Source: CAYUVH01 sp964448135 (GTDB lineage: Bacteria; Verrucomicrobiota; Verrucomicrobiia; Limisphaerales; UBA8199). From it: 64,000 nucleotides of DNA. Within the stretch, counting starts at the first letter, position 1, and each line of letters opens with the position of its first letter. This document shows positions 53,053 to 62,600 of the stretch, piece after piece. The notes under the pieces are model-generated. The model was not told the origin of the DNA and searched no databases. It saw nothing but the letters and a program-made list of their open reading frames with translations. The translations under genes and the position numbers were made by a program. The stretch covers positions 16,875 through 80,874 of the forward strand of contig CAYUVH010000016.1 of NCBI GenBank assembly GCA_964448135.1. Direction: 5' to 3'.

Positions 53053-54362
53053 GCCTTCGCCTTGGCCTGCCGGGCCTGCTGCTGGCCTGTACGCTTGCCG
53101 CAGGCGCGGAGGCGCCCTGGACCCTCGAGCGTGCCCTCGAGTTTGCGCTGGGCCACAATCCCGACGCGCGTATCGCCCGGCAGCGGATTGCCGCCGCCCA
53201 GGCGGGACTCGAGCGGGCCAACTCCGCCTTCTGGCCCCGGCTGCAGTTTCAGTCCGGATACACGCGCACGGACAATCCCATGCTCGCCTTCGGCAGCATT
53301 CTCAACCAGCGCGCTTACCAATCCTCCCTCGACTTCAATGATGTCCCCGATGTGGATGCCCTCAACGTGCGGGGTATCGTGACCATGCCGCTCTACGCCG
53401 GTGGAAAAAATGTAGCCGAACGCGATGCGGCGAAATCGAACACGCAGGCGGCGAAAGAGGAGGATGCCGCCGTCCGAAACGCGCTGGGGTTCGAAGTGTG
53501 CCAGTCGTTTTATACGGTTCTCAAGGCACGGCAATTCGTGCTGGCTGCCCAGGCGGCGGTCAGTTCCTACGAGACCAACCTCGTTTCGGCGCGGCAAAGG
53601 CTCGCTGCCGGAACGTTGCTGAAATCCGATGTGCTGGACATCGAGGTCCGCCTGGCCCAGTCGCGCGAGGATCTCGTCCGCGCGCGCAATGGCCAGGCGC
53701 TGGCCGAACGGGCCTTGCAAAATCTTCTGGGGATCGAAGGCGGCGAGTTCGTGGTGGCCGACACCGCGCCCGCCGTGCGCGCCCCGGTCACCATTGATTT
53801 CTCGCAACGTCCGGAACTAGCCGCTGCCCGCGAGCGTGAAACCGCCGCCCGCGCCCAGTTGCGCGGGACCCGGAGCGGCTTCCAACCACGCCTCAGCGCC
53901 TTCGGCAGCCTGGATTACGATTACGGGTGGGTCACCGGCGGCGACGGTAAAAGCTATACCGTCGGCCTCCTGGCCCAGTGGGATCTGTGGGACGGCTTTG
54001 CCACCCGCTCCCGGGTGCGCGAGGCAAGCGCGAATCTCCAGACGGCCGGTGAAGAACGGCGAAAGGTGCGGCTCGCGATCGGCTTGGAAACCGAGCAGGC
54101 ACGGCGGAACCTCGATGCAGCTACCGAAACCCTCGCCGTCACCCAAAAGGCCGTCGAACAGGCGCAGGAAAGCGCCCGGCTGACTCGGGACCGCTTTGAA
54201 CAGGGCCTGGCCTTGTCCATCCAGTTGATTGATGCGGAGAGTGCGCTGATTTCCGCCCGGGTGCGGCAGGCCCAGGCTGAGTCAGATGAGCGCATTGCCA
54301 TCGCCGCTCTCCGCAAGGCGCTCGCTCTGCCGCAACTGGACGGCTTGCCTTCGACTCAGTGA
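53049..54362 (+). CDS. TolC-family outer-membrane efflux protein
   Basis: 437 residues with a signal peptide (to about 21). Two repeats of the outer-membrane-factor fold are visible: WTLERALEFALGHNPDARIA and the long helices AAAQAGLERANSAFWPRLQF, then a second copy with FGSLDYDYGWVTGGDGKSYT and helices RRNLDAATETLAVTQKAVEQ and RLTRDRFEQGLALSIQLIDA. TolC-type proteins form trimeric channels across the outer membrane and periplasm. It starts with ATGA overlap on the DUF2892 gene and is followed by the HlyD-like adaptor and the RND pump, forming a complete tripartite exporter. Confidence 0.92.
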   Translation: MSLRLGLPGLLLACTLAAGAEAPWTLERALEFALGHNPDARIARQRIAAAQAGLERANSAFWPRLQFQSGYTRTDNPMLAFGSILNQRAYQSSLDFNDVPDVDALNVRGIVTMPLYAGGKNVAERDAAKSNTQAAKEEDAAVRNALGFEVCQSFYTVLKARQFVLAAQAAVSSYETNLVSARQRLAAGTLLKSDVLDIEVRLAQSREDLVRARNGQALAERALQNLLGIEGGEFVVADTAPAVRAPVTIDFSQRPELAAARERETAARAQLRGTRSGFQPRLSAFGSLDYDYGWVTGGDGKSYTVGLLAQWDLWDGFATRSRVREASANLQTAGEERRKVRLAIGLETEQARRNLDAATETLAVTQKAVEQAQESARLTRDRFEQGLALSIQLIDAESALISARVRQAQAESDERIAIAALRKALALPQLDGLPSTQ

Positions 54363-54375
54363 GCGGATTCTCCTT

Positions 54376-55404
54376 ATGATACATATCTTGCGTAGGCTCT
54401 CGCTGGTCAGCGTCCTGCTGGCCTTGGCTGGCTGCGGCCCGCATCGGGACGAGCAGAACGCCGCTCCGCCCGCCATTCCCACGGCCACCGTCCGGGTGTC
54501 CCCCGTCGAAAGCAAATCGCGGGCGCTTTACGAAGAAGTCGTCGGCACCGTGCGCGCGAAACGACAGGCCACCCTTGAATCCAAAATGAACGGACGCGTC
54601 CTGCAAATGCCGGTCGTCCTCGGCGAACGAGTGACCAGGGGCCAGTTGATCGCAAAATTGGACGCGCCGGAAATCGCCGCCCGGCTCGAACAGGCCGAAG
54701 CGGCGCAGGAACAAGCGGAGCGTGATTGGAAGCGCGCGTCCTCACTCTTCGCCCAGCAAAGCGCCACACGCGCGGAATATGACGCGGCGCAGACTCGACT
54801 CCGGGGGGCCCAAGGCGCCGTCGCCGAGGCCAAAGCGATGATGGCTTATGTCCAAATCGAAGCGCCGTTCGACGGAGTCATCACGCGAAAGTGGGCGGAT
54901 GTCGGTGATCTCGCAGTCCCCGGCAAACCCTTGATCGAGCTGGAGGATCCCTCCGCGCTGCAACTCGAAGCCGACGTGCCCGAAGCCATCGCGTCCCGTG
55001 TCGAGCCGAAGTCTCGGCTCTCGATCAAAGCGGCCGGCCTGACCAATGACATCTCGGGTGTGGTCGCCGAGATGGCGCCGACTGCCGATCCGCTGAGCCG
55101 CACCTTTCGCATCAAATTGGACCTCGCCCCCGCTTCCGGAATTGTTTCGGGCCAATTCGCCCGCCTCCTGGTGCCTTTGGGAGAGCGAACTTATCTGGGC
55201 GTGCCCGCTGAAGCTCTGGTCCAGCGCGGGCAATTGGACATCGTTTTCACCGTTGCGAACCAAAAGGCCTCGCTGCGGCTGGTGAAACCCGGTAAGCGTC
55301 TGGGCGATGAGGTTGAAATTGTTTCCGGCCTGCACGCTGGTGATTCCGTCGTCACCCAGGGGGCGGCGCAGCTTGTGGATGGCCAGCCCGTGGAGTCGCG
55401 CTAA
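54376..55404 (+). CDS. RND efflux membrane-fusion (HlyD-like) lipoprotein
   Basis: 342 residues from the ATG at 54376. A lipobox (LALAGC) at about residue 20 indicates a lipid-anchored periplasmic adaptor. The order is typical: a short strand, a lipoyl-like half (ATLESKMNGRVLQMPVVLGE, QLIAKLDAPEIAARLEQAEA), an alpha-helical hairpin, the second lipoyl half (AKAMMAYVQIEAPFDGVIT) and a beta-barrel (LAVPGKPLIELEDPSALQLE). It links the RND pump to the TolC channel. It ends one base before the pump start (TAATG overlap). The long N-terminal extension in the same frame is dropped because it would hide the lipobox. Confidence 0.92.
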   Translation: MIHILRRLSLVSVLLALAGCGPHRDEQNAAPPAIPTATVRVSPVESKSRALYEEVVGTVRAKRQATLESKMNGRVLQMPVVLGERVTRGQLIAKLDAPEIAARLEQAEAAQEQAERDWKRASSLFAQQSATRAEYDAAQTRLRGAQGAVAEAKAMMAYVQIEAPFDGVITRKWADVGDLAVPGKPLIELEDPSALQLEADVPEAIASRVEPKSRLSIKAAGLTNDISGVVAEMAPTADPLSRTFRIKLDLAPASGIVSGQFARLLVPLGERTYLGVPAEALVQRGQLDIVFTVANQKASLRLVKPGKRLGDEVEIVSGLHAGDSVVTQGAAQLVDGQPVESR

Positions 55405-58400
55405 TGGCCCAGCCCGCCTCACCTCAACCGGACCTCGGGCTTGCCGGCCGCGTCGCGCGCGGCTTCATCGATTCCAAACTCACGCCCCTGTTGGTCATCA
55501 CCTCCGTGCTGCTCGGTGTCGCGGCCATCGCGCTTCTGCCCCGCGAGGAAGAGCCGCAGATCAAGGTGCCGATGGTCGATGTCCTGGTTTCGATGCCGGG
55601 CTTTACCGCCCGGGAAGTGGAGGAGCGTGCCACGCGGCCGATGGAAAAGCTCCTCTGGGAGATTCCCGGCGTGGAATACATATACTCCACCTCGCGTCCC
55701 GGCGAGAGCCTCGTCATCGTCCGCTTCAAGGTCGGCGAGGACGTCGAAAAAAGCCTGGTCAAGCTGAACCAGAAACTGCAGTCGAACTACGACCGCATCC
55801 CCCATGGAGTTTCATCGCCGCTGATCAAACTCAAATCCATCGATGACGTCCCGATTCTGGCGCTCACATTCCACGGCGGCCAGTACGACCACCTGGCCTT
55901 GCGCCGGATCGTTGCGGAAGTGGATGAGGCGGTCAAACAAGTGCCGCAGGTCGGGGAGACCGCCATCATCGGCGGTGCGAAGCGGCAGGTCCGCGTGCTG
56001 CTCGACCCCGCCCGGCTCTCTTCCCGCAATCTCTCGGCCGCGGAAATCATCCCCCGGCTGCTGCAGGCCAACCAGCAAAACCGCGCCGGCTCGGTGACGG
56101 ACCACAACCGCGAGACCATCATCGAAACCGGCGCCTTTCTCACCGGTGCCCGGGATGTCGGCAACGTGGTGGTGGGCGTTTACGGTGGCAAGCCGGTTTA
56201 TCTCCGCGAAGTTGCTGAGATCAAGGACGACGGCGGGGAACCGACTCAATATGTATTTTTCGGCAGCGGCGCGGCGCGTAACACCACGGTGGGCGAACAA
56301 CCCGCCGTCACGCTCAGCCTGGCCAAGCGGCCGGGTGCCAACGCCATTTCGGTATCCCACGAGGTTTTGCGCAAGGTGGACGCACTCAAGGGCCGGGTAA
56401 TCCCGCGGGACGTGCAAGTGAGCATCACGCGACACTACGGCGAGACCGCCGCGGAAAAATCCAACGAACTGCTCCTCCACATGGGTATCGCCGTGATCGG
56501 GGTTTCGCTTCTCGTGTTGTTCACGCTTGGCTGGCGCGAGTCGCTTATCGTGGCCATCGCCATTCCCTGCACGCTCGCGCTCACGCTCCTGGTCTTCTAC
56601 CTGCACGGATACACGCTCAACCGCATCACCCTCTTTGCGCTCATTTTCTCCATCGGCATCCTGGTGGACGACGCCATCGTCGTCGTGGAAAACATCGTCC
56701 GCCACTTCCATCTTCCACAAAATAAAGGCCGAAACTGGTCGGACATTGCCATCGCGGCCGTGAATGAGGTGGGCAATCCCACCATCCTCGCCACGTTCGC
56801 CGTCATCGCCGCGGTGCTGCCCATGGCCTTTGTCGGTGGTTTGATGGGGCCTTACATGCGGCCGATTCCCATCGGCTCCGGCGCGGCCATGATCTTTTCG
56901 CTGGCGATCGCCTTCATCGTAACTCCGTGGGCCAGCGTACGCATCCTCCGCTGGGGCAGGAAGTACTCTCAGCTTACCGCCGCAGCCGGCGTCAGCAGCG
57001 GGCCAGTCACCCCATCTCTTCACTCCGCGCATCCCGAGGATTTCTTCACCCGGCTCTATCGCCGGGTAATGAACCCTCTGATCGCGAGCGCAAAATGGCG
57101 CGGGCTTTTCCTCATCGGCATCGTCTGCCTGTTGCTGGGCGCCATGGCCCTGGTCGGCGTCGGCTGGGTGAAGGTCAAAATGCTGCCCTTCGACAACAAG
57201 AGCGAATTCCAAATCATCCTCAACCTGCCCGAGGGCGGCACTCTGGAAACCACCGCTCAGTGTGCCCGCGAAATTGCCGCCGCCGTGCGGCTGGAACCGG
57301 AGGTAACCGATTACGAAATCTACGCCGGCATTGCGTCACCCTTCAATTTCAACGGTTTGGTGCGCCACTACTTCATGCGGAACGGAGCCAATGTCGCGGA
57401 CATTCAGGTAAATCTCGTCTCGAAGGACAAACGCAAAGCGCAAAGCCATGATATCGCCCGGCGCATTCGCCCGCCCGCCGCCGCCGTTGCCGCCCGCTAC
57501 GGCGCCCGCATCGCTGTCGCGGAAGTGCCGCCCGGTCCGCCCGTGCTGCAAACCCTCGTCGCTGAAATCTACGGGCCCGACGAACCCAGCCGCCTCGCGC
57601 TGGCCCAAAAAGTCATCGGCATTTTCACCAATACTCCCGGCGTCGTGGACACGGATTGGTATATGGAAGCCGATCAGCCCAAGGCACGGTTTGTCGTGGA
57701 CAAGGAAAAGGCCGCGCTGAACGGCATCAGCACGGAGGTGATCGCCGAAACCCTGCGCCTGGCCGTGGGTGGCCGTAACGTGGACCTCCTGCATCTCCCG
57801 CGCGAAAAGGAGGACGTTAACATCGTCGTGCAGCTTCCGCGTGAGAACCGCACGTCCACCGATGATTTGCTCGCCTTGCGCCTCCGCTCATCCGCGCGGG
57901 GCGGGGGACCGCTGGTCGCGTTGCGGGAATTGGTCAAGGTGGAGCAAACGGTTTTGGACAAAAGCATCTATCACAAAAATCTGATGCCGGTCACTTATGT
58001 CATCGGCGACGTGGCTGGCGTGGTCGAAAGCCCGGTTTACGCCATCCTGCAAATGAACCAGGCGTTGGCGAATCTCGACCCCCGCGAATTCGGCGGCTCC
58101 GGCGCCACCCTTGAAGTTCTCAACGCGGTCCAGCCTTTCACCGATCACCAACCATCCCTGAAATGGGACGGCGAATGGCATATCACCATCGAGGTTTTCC
58201 GCGATCTGGGGACCGCCTTCGCCGCCGTGCTGGTGCTCATTTTTATCCTGCTGGTCGGCTGGTTCCGCTCCTTCCTCACGCCGCTCGTGGTCATGGCCGC
58301 GATTCCTTTTTCGCTGGTCGGCATCATGCCCGCCCACGGCGCGCTTGGGGCGTTCTTCACGGCCACCTCCATGATCGGCTTTATGGCCGGCGCAGGCATT

Positions 58401-58712
58401 GTCATCCGCAATTCCATCATCCTCGTGGATTTCATCGAGCAACGCCTTGCCGAAGGCATGCCGTTGGCGGAATCAGTGGTGGATGCCGGGGCCGTCCGTT
58501 TCCGGCCCATGCTCCTGACGGCTTTGGCCGTGGTCGTGGGAGCCAGTGTGATCCTGGCCGACCCAATCTTCCAAGGTCTCGCTATCTCGTTGATGGCAGG
58601 GGAGTTAGCTTCTTTGCTGATCAGCCGAATGGCCGTCCCCGTCCTCTACTTCATGGCCAATCGCAGTCGGCTCAACCGGAATTCGAACACCCCGCCCCTG
58701 CAAAATAATTGA
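55404..58712 (+). CDS. RND-family efflux transporter permease (AcrB/CusA-like)
   Basis: 1102 residues with the RND layout: one N-terminal helix, a large periplasmic loop (porter domain; MVDVLVSMPGFTAREVEERA, IPGVEYIYSTSRPGESLVIV), a helix bundle (LLVLFTLGWRESLIVAIAIP, LIFSIGILVDDAIVVVENIV with the conserved Asp-Asp in helix 4), a second periplasmic loop from about residue 600 and the C-terminal helices (FAAVLVLIFILLVGWFRSFL, FMAGAGIVIRNSIILVDFIE). The paired Asp residues are the proton-relay signature. It completes the operon with the adaptor and TolC-like protein; the substrate (drug, hydrophobe or metal) is not evident. Confidence 0.95.
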   Translation: MAQPASPQPDLGLAGRVARGFIDSKLTPLLVITSVLLGVAAIALLPREEEPQIKVPMVDVLVSMPGFTAREVEERATRPMEKLLWEIPGVEYIYSTSRPGESLVIVRFKVGEDVEKSLVKLNQKLQSNYDRIPHGVSSPLIKLKSIDDVPILALTFHGGQYDHLALRRIVAEVDEAVKQVPQVGETAIIGGAKRQVRVLLDPARLSSRNLSAAEIIPRLLQANQQNRAGSVTDHNRETIIETGAFLTGARDVGNVVVGVYGGKPVYLREVAEIKDDGGEPTQYVFFGSGAARNTTVGEQPAVTLSLAKRPGANAISVSHEVLRKVDALKGRVIPRDVQVSITRHYGETAAEKSNELLLHMGIAVIGVSLLVLFTLGWRESLIVAIAIPCTLALTLLVFYLHGYTLNRITLFALIFSIGILVDDAIVVVENIVRHFHLPQNKGRNWSDIAIAAVNEVGNPTILATFAVIAAVLPMAFVGGLMGPYMRPIPIGSGAAMIFSLAIAFIVTPWASVRILRWGRKYSQLTAAAGVSSGPVTPSLHSAHPEDFFTRLYRRVMNPLIASAKWRGLFLIGIVCLLLGAMALVGVGWVKVKMLPFDNKSEFQIILNLPEGGTLETTAQCAREIAAAVRLEPEVTDYEIYAGIASPFNFNGLVRHYFMRNGANVADIQVNLVSKDKRKAQSHDIARRIRPPAAAVAARYGARIAVAEVPPGPPVLQTLVAEIYGPDEPSRLALAQKVIGIFTNTPGVVDTDWYMEADQPKARFVVDKEKAALNGISTEVIAETLRLAVGGRNVDLLHLPREKEDVNIVVQLPRENRTSTDDLLALRLRSSARGGGPLVALRELVKVEQTVLDKSIYHKNLMPVTYVIGDVAGVVESPVYAILQMNQALANLDPREFGGSGATLEVLNAVQPFTDHQPSLKWDGEWHITIEVFRDLGTAFAAVLVLIFILLVGWFRSFLTPLVVMAAIPFSLVGIMPAHGALGAFFTATSMIGFMAGAGIVIRNSIILVDFIEQRLAEGMPLAESVVDAGAVRFRPMLLTALAVVVGASVILADPIFQGLAISLMAGELASLLISRMAVPVLYFMANRSRLNRNSNTPPLQNN

Positions 58713-58721
58713 AATAATTAA

Positions 58722-59615
58722 TTAATAGATTTCCGTTTTCAGCCCCGTTTCCGTGCGAACCAGCCGGCTGATCGCTGAAAGTCCCGCCAAGGGCAGATGG
58801 CTGTAATGCGCGCGCGCCATGGGGCGCGTGGCCGAGTAAATCTGAACCAAAGAAATGTGCGCCCCGGCATCCCGGAGTTCACGCAGCCGGGCCACATAGC
58901 TTTCGATTTCGGTCGGCGGAGGCGGCTGGCCGTCCTGCATCAGGAACAGACTCTGAATTACGATACTGCGCCGGCGGCCGATCATTAAGGTGTTCTGCAG
59001 GACTTTATCCAGGGACACCTTCGATTGATTGACCCGGTCCATGTACGCTTGAGTGCCCGCGTCGAGTTTGACCCAGATTTCATCCTCGTCAGTGAAGAAC
59101 GAGAGTCCGTCCTGGACGTTGGGCAGGTCCAGCCCCGTGCCGTTCGTAAACAGGACCACTTTGAAGAAGGGATGCTCCTTGCGCGAACGCGCGTGGACGA
59201 CGGCATGCACGGCTTCGGCAAACTTCGGGCACTGCGTGGGCTCGCCGTTGCCGCTCAGCGCGACATGGCGGAGTTGCAAAAGGGATTTGCTGAGCCGCGA
59301 GTAGCGCGGCAACTCCCGAATGGCGCCTGAACTGACCAAGTTAAGGGTCTGGTCAAGTTCCGCCGCCAGCACCGGCAGCTCCAGGGCCGAATCGTTGGGA
59401 GGTGCCGACCGGTCCACCTCGCAATAGACGCAATCAAAGTTGCACGCTTTGTCTGGATTCAGGTCCACACCCACCGAAAGCCCGCGCGCCCGCGGTGAGA
59501 TCGTGAGGTAGACAAATCGATTTTGTAGGAAATCGCGGGGATAACCAAAGGGTGTGCCGGGTTCTCCGATGCGAACCGGCTCCGCAATTTCAGGGGGAGA
59601 AAGTTTTGCGGACAT
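58722..59615 (-). CDS. Radical SAM protein
   Basis: 297 residues. The [4Fe-4S] motif is CNFDCVYCEVD (C-x3-C-x2-C) at about 59-66, preceded by SPRARGLSVGVDLNPDKA. The AdoMet-binding GGE-like sequence is ALSGNGEPTQCP, and KVVLFTNGTGLDLP and EIWVKLDAGTQAYMDRVNQS follow as in the wider MoaA/NifB-like group. The enzyme cleaves SAM reductively to start a radical reaction; the substrate is unknown. It is related to radical SAM proteins of uncharacterised role in many bacteria, with no obvious substrate gene beside it. Convergent with the RND operon. Confidence 0.92.
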   Translation of the reverse strand: MSAKLSPPEIAEPVRIGEPGTPFGYPRDFLQNRFVYLTISPRARGLSVGVDLNPDKACNFDCVYCEVDRSAPPNDSALELPVLAAELDQTLNLVSSGAIRELPRYSRLSKSLLQLRHVALSGNGEPTQCPKFAEAVHAVVHARSRKEHPFFKVVLFTNGTGLDLPNVQDGLSFFTDEDEIWVKLDAGTQAYMDRVNQSKVSLDKVLQNTLMIGRRRSIVIQSLFLMQDGQPPPPTEIESYVARLRELRDAGAHISLVQIYSATRPMARAHYSHLPLAGLSAISRLVRTETGLKTEIY

Positions 59616-59815
59616 AATTTTTGTGGAGCGCAGACTGCGCGTTCATGTTCCCTAAGATAGGGAATGGCTTGTCCGGTCACTACCCGACCCTTGGCTTTCC
59701 CTAGTCATTGTTTGCCCTCCCGTGAGCAAGAAATTTGGGGCATCCGGACAATTTCGGACTGGTCTTTGGCAACGGCCAGCAAGCGACCTGTTCAAATACA
59801 GACAATTTTGAAGGC

Positions 59816-60055
59816 ATGAACAAAGCGCCCAACGCGCCGAGGCCGGGATTCTTCCTGCTGAGTTTTTCAGCGGTGGAGGCGGCGATTTGGCTCGCGGCGG
59901 CCGGCACGAGCGCCTTTATCAATTTTAGCGCGGCGGCGACGTGCCTGTTCCTGGGGCTTTTCCTCATCCTGCAGCCGCCCGCGTGTGATAAAGCGGCGGC
60001 GCTTCGCGAGTCCCGGGGACAGTTCAAGCCGTCACCCGGGCGGATCGGGACTTAG
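59816..60055 (+). CDS. Small two-helix membrane protein
   Basis: 79 residues from the ATG at 59816. Two hydrophobic segments (FFLLSFSAVEAAIWLAAAGT and NFSAAATCLFLGLFLILQPP) suggest an inner-membrane hairpin, followed by a charged tail. I do not recognise the family. The next gene, adenylate kinase, is convergent. Confidence 0.55.
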   Translation: MNKAPNAPRPGFFLLSFSAVEAAIWLAAAGTSAFINFSAAATCLFLGLFLILQPPACDKAAALRESRGQFKPSPGRIGT

Positions 60056-60067
60056 TCCCGCATCTCA

Positions 60068-60904
60068 TCAGCCTTTTCCTGGCAGGGAGCAGTGATCAAC
60101 CGGAGAATTCGAAGTTGGCGGGTTGACGCCATTTCTAAAATCATTCACGGCTTTGACAGTCCGGCGGCAGATTTCCTCCGCCGTGCCCAACGCCGATATG
60201 GGGATCAGCAGCTTCCGGCTGCGATAAAATTCCACCAGCGGCTCAGTGGTGGCCAGGTATGTTTTCATGCGCACGCGGACGCTTTCCACCTGGTCGTCTT
60301 CGCGCTGGTAAAGGGCGGCGCCGCAGCGGTCACAAATGCCTTCGCGCGCGCGCGGAAGGTTTTTCAAATGGTATACCGCCTTGCAGGAGCTACAAACCCG
60401 CCGGCCCGACAGGCGTTCCACGATCTCCTCCAGGGGCATTTCGTAGTTGATCACCGCCGTCAACGGGCGCTTCTCCCGCAGGAGGAGTTGTTCGAGGACC
60501 TCCGCCTGCAGCGTGGTCCGCGGAAAGCCATCCAGCAAAAACCCGCCCCGGCAGCGGAGGCAATGCACGCGTTCGCGGAGAATATCGAGCACCGTTTCGT
60601 CGGATACCAACTCTCCCTTGCGCATGCACTCCAGGGCGCGGGCCATGGCGGGAGCGGCCGGACCGATCTTTCCAAAAAGAGCAGCCCGGAAAACGTCGCC
60701 GGTCGAAAGGTGGCAGGCGTCGGTTTCCTCCGCCAACAACGCGGCTTGCGTTCCTTTGCCGACGCCCGGCGCGCCCAACAGTACCAGGCGCACCGGGTGG
60801 GGGGCGTCTTTTGGAGGAAGGTTGCACAGGGCCTCGCCGCCACGCAGCCAGGCCATGCGATCGGAACTCGGCGTTTGAGGTTGGTTTAGTTTGTTGTTGC
60901 TCAT
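60068..60904 (-). CDS. adk: Adenylate kinase with a four-cysteine zinc LID
   Basis: 278 residues from the ATG at 60904. The P-loop is GAPGVGKGTQAA, followed by the AMP-binding STGDVFRAALFGK and GGFLLDGFPRTTLQAEVL. The LID carries CSSC and CDRC, four cysteines that bind zinc as in many Gram-positive and some other adenylate kinases. It catalyses ATP + AMP = 2 ADP. The protein has an extra N-terminal tail of about 40 residues before the P-loop and about 50 residues after the usual end, longer than the standard 215-residue enzyme, so a specialised or additional copy is possible. It faces the carboxyltransferase gene divergently. Confidence 0.92.
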   Translation of the reverse strand: MSNNKLNQPQTPSSDRMAWLRGGEALCNLPPKDAPHPVRLVLLGAPGVGKGTQAALLAEETDACHLSTGDVFRAALFGKIGPAAPAMARALECMRKGELVSDETVLDILRERVHCLRCRGGFLLDGFPRTTLQAEVLEQLLLREKRPLTAVINYEMPLEEIVERLSGRRVCSSCKAVYHLKNLPRAREGICDRCGAALYQREDDQVESVRVRMKTYLATTEPLVEFYRSRKLLIPISALGTAEEICRRTVKAVNDFRNGVNPPTSNSPVDHCSLPGKG

Positions 60905-61122
60905 ATGGGGACCAAGGGTCCACGATTCAATGTATCCGGGCTTGGGTCGGCGCCTTGGCAACGGTTGCTGAAGGTTGAGCGTTTTTTGTGTAAAAGCCTC
61001 ATTTCAGCCGAAAATGCGAGATCAGATGACTCATGTCCAGGCGCAACAATTTTTGCACATGGTTGCGCAAAAAAGGGAGAGAGGAGGCTGCGCGCCGAAA
61101 TTAGGGTCAACGTGTAGTGAAT

Positions 61123-62598
61123 ATGAAACCTGTTTTATTCAATAACACGGTCCTCCGCGATGGCCATCAATCCATGGCAGCCACCCGCATGACCACCGCC
61201 CAAATGCTCCCGGCCGCCCCCATCCTCGATGGCATGGGTTTCAACGGTCTGGAAACCTGGGGCGGCGCCACCATTGATTCCTGCCTCCGGTTCCTGAACG
61301 AAAACCCCTTCGATCGGCTGCGCACCCTCAAAAAGGTCGCCCCCAAGACGCCCCAGCTCATGCTGCTGCGCGGCCAGAACATCGTCCAATACACCAGCTT
61401 CCCCGATGACGTCGTCGAAGCCTTCGTGCGCTGCATGTGCAACGACGGCATGGACATCATCCGCATATTCGACGCCCTGAACGACGTCCGCAATCTTCGG
61501 ACCGCGATCAAGGCGGTCAAACAAAACGGCAAGCACGCCCGCGGCGAAATGTGCTACACGATGAGCCCGGTGCATACCGTGGACAACTTCGTGAAGATGG
61601 GCGTAGAACTCGAAAAAATGGGCTGCGATTCCCTCGGCATCAAGGACATGTCCGGTATCCTGCAGCCGCAGCTCGCTCACCAACTCGTGAGCGAACTGAA
61701 GCGCAAAACCAGTCTGCCGATCACGTTGCACACCCACGATACCGCCGGCCTCGGCGCGGCGTGCTACATGGCGGCCATTGATGCTGGCGTGGATTGTGTC
61801 GAGGTCTCAATCGTTCCTTTCGCCAACGGCACTTCACAACCGGACACCCAGCGCATGCTCGCCCTGCTCGAAGGGCATCCGCGCTGCCCGAAGTTCGACA
61901 CCGTAAAACTGGCGGAACTGCGAACCTACTTTGAAGGCGTTTACAAGGAACTGGCCAAGTTCACCAGCCCCGCCAACGAGCGCGTGGACAGCGACATCCT
62001 CATCTACCAGGTGCCCGGCGGAATGCTCTCCAACTTCCGCACCCAACTCAAAGACCAGGGCATGTCCGAGCGCTTCGACGAAGTGGTGCGCGAAATCCCC
62101 GTCGTGCGCGAGGCGCTCGGCTGGATTCCGCTCGTCACACCCACCTCCCAGATCGTGGGCACGCAGGCCATGATGAACGTGAAATTCGGCCGCTGGAAAA
62201 TCATCTGCCAGCCCGCGCAGGAAATCGCGCTGGGCAAATACGGCCGGACCCCCGGCCCCATCAACCCGGCCCTGCTCGAGCAGGTGGAGAAACAAACCGG
62301 CAAGAAAGCGATCACCGAACGCCCCGCGGATCTCCTCCAGCCGGAGATGGAAAAATATCGCAAGCAATGTGCGGACAAAGGTCTGCCCACCTCGGACGAG
62401 ATCACCGTGCTGTTCGCGATGTTCCCCCAGCAGGTCGAGGCCCTTCTCAAACCGAAAGCCGCCGCCCCCGCGCCCGCTGCGGCTGCTGCCCCGGCCCCCG
62501 CGCCGGCTGCCAAAGGCAATGGGCACGGGCAAAAGTTGATCATCACCCTCGGCGGTCAACGCCATGAAGTGACCGTGGAAACCCTGGGGGCCAACTGA
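61123..62598 (+). CDS. Carboxyltransferase subunit (methylmalonyl-CoA carboxyltransferase 5S / oxaloacetate decarboxylase alpha type) without a biotin domain
   Basis: 491 residues. The catalytic TIM barrel opens VLFNNTVLRDGHQSMAATRM (the DGHQS motif carrying the metal Asp) and carries GFNGLETWGGATIDSCLRF, the catalytic Lys in SLGIKDMSGILQPQ, and the metal His pair in ITLHTHDTAGLGAA. A C-terminal Ala/Pro-rich linker (about 447-472) ends in LIITLGGQRHEVTVETLGAN, the opening strands of a biotinyl domain, but the AMKM biotinylation motif and the rest are missing. It should transfer CO2 between a carrier and pyruvate/oxaloacetate or propionyl-CoA. The next gene is a methylmalonyl-CoA mutase subunit, so a role in propionate/succinate interconversion is likely. 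A GTG two codons earlier is an alternative start. Confidence 0.9.
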   Translation: MKPVLFNNTVLRDGHQSMAATRMTTAQMLPAAPILDGMGFNGLETWGGATIDSCLRFLNENPFDRLRTLKKVAPKTPQLMLLRGQNIVQYTSFPDDVVEAFVRCMCNDGMDIIRIFDALNDVRNLRTAIKAVKQNGKHARGEMCYTMSPVHTVDNFVKMGVELEKMGCDSLGIKDMSGILQPQLAHQLVSELKRKTSLPITLHTHDTAGLGAACYMAAIDAGVDCVEVSIVPFANGTSQPDTQRMLALLEGHPRCPKFDTVKLAELRTYFEGVYKELAKFTSPANERVDSDILIYQVPGGMLSNFRTQLKDQGMSERFDEVVREIPVVREALGWIPLVTPTSQIVGTQAMMNVKFGRWKIICQPAQEIALGKYGRTPGPINPALLEQVEKQTGKKAITERPADLLQPEMEKYRKQCADKGLPTSDEITVLFAMFPQQVEALLKPKAAAPAPAAAAAPAPAPAAKGNGHGQKLIITLGGQRHEVTVETLGAN

Positions 62599-62600
62599 TT

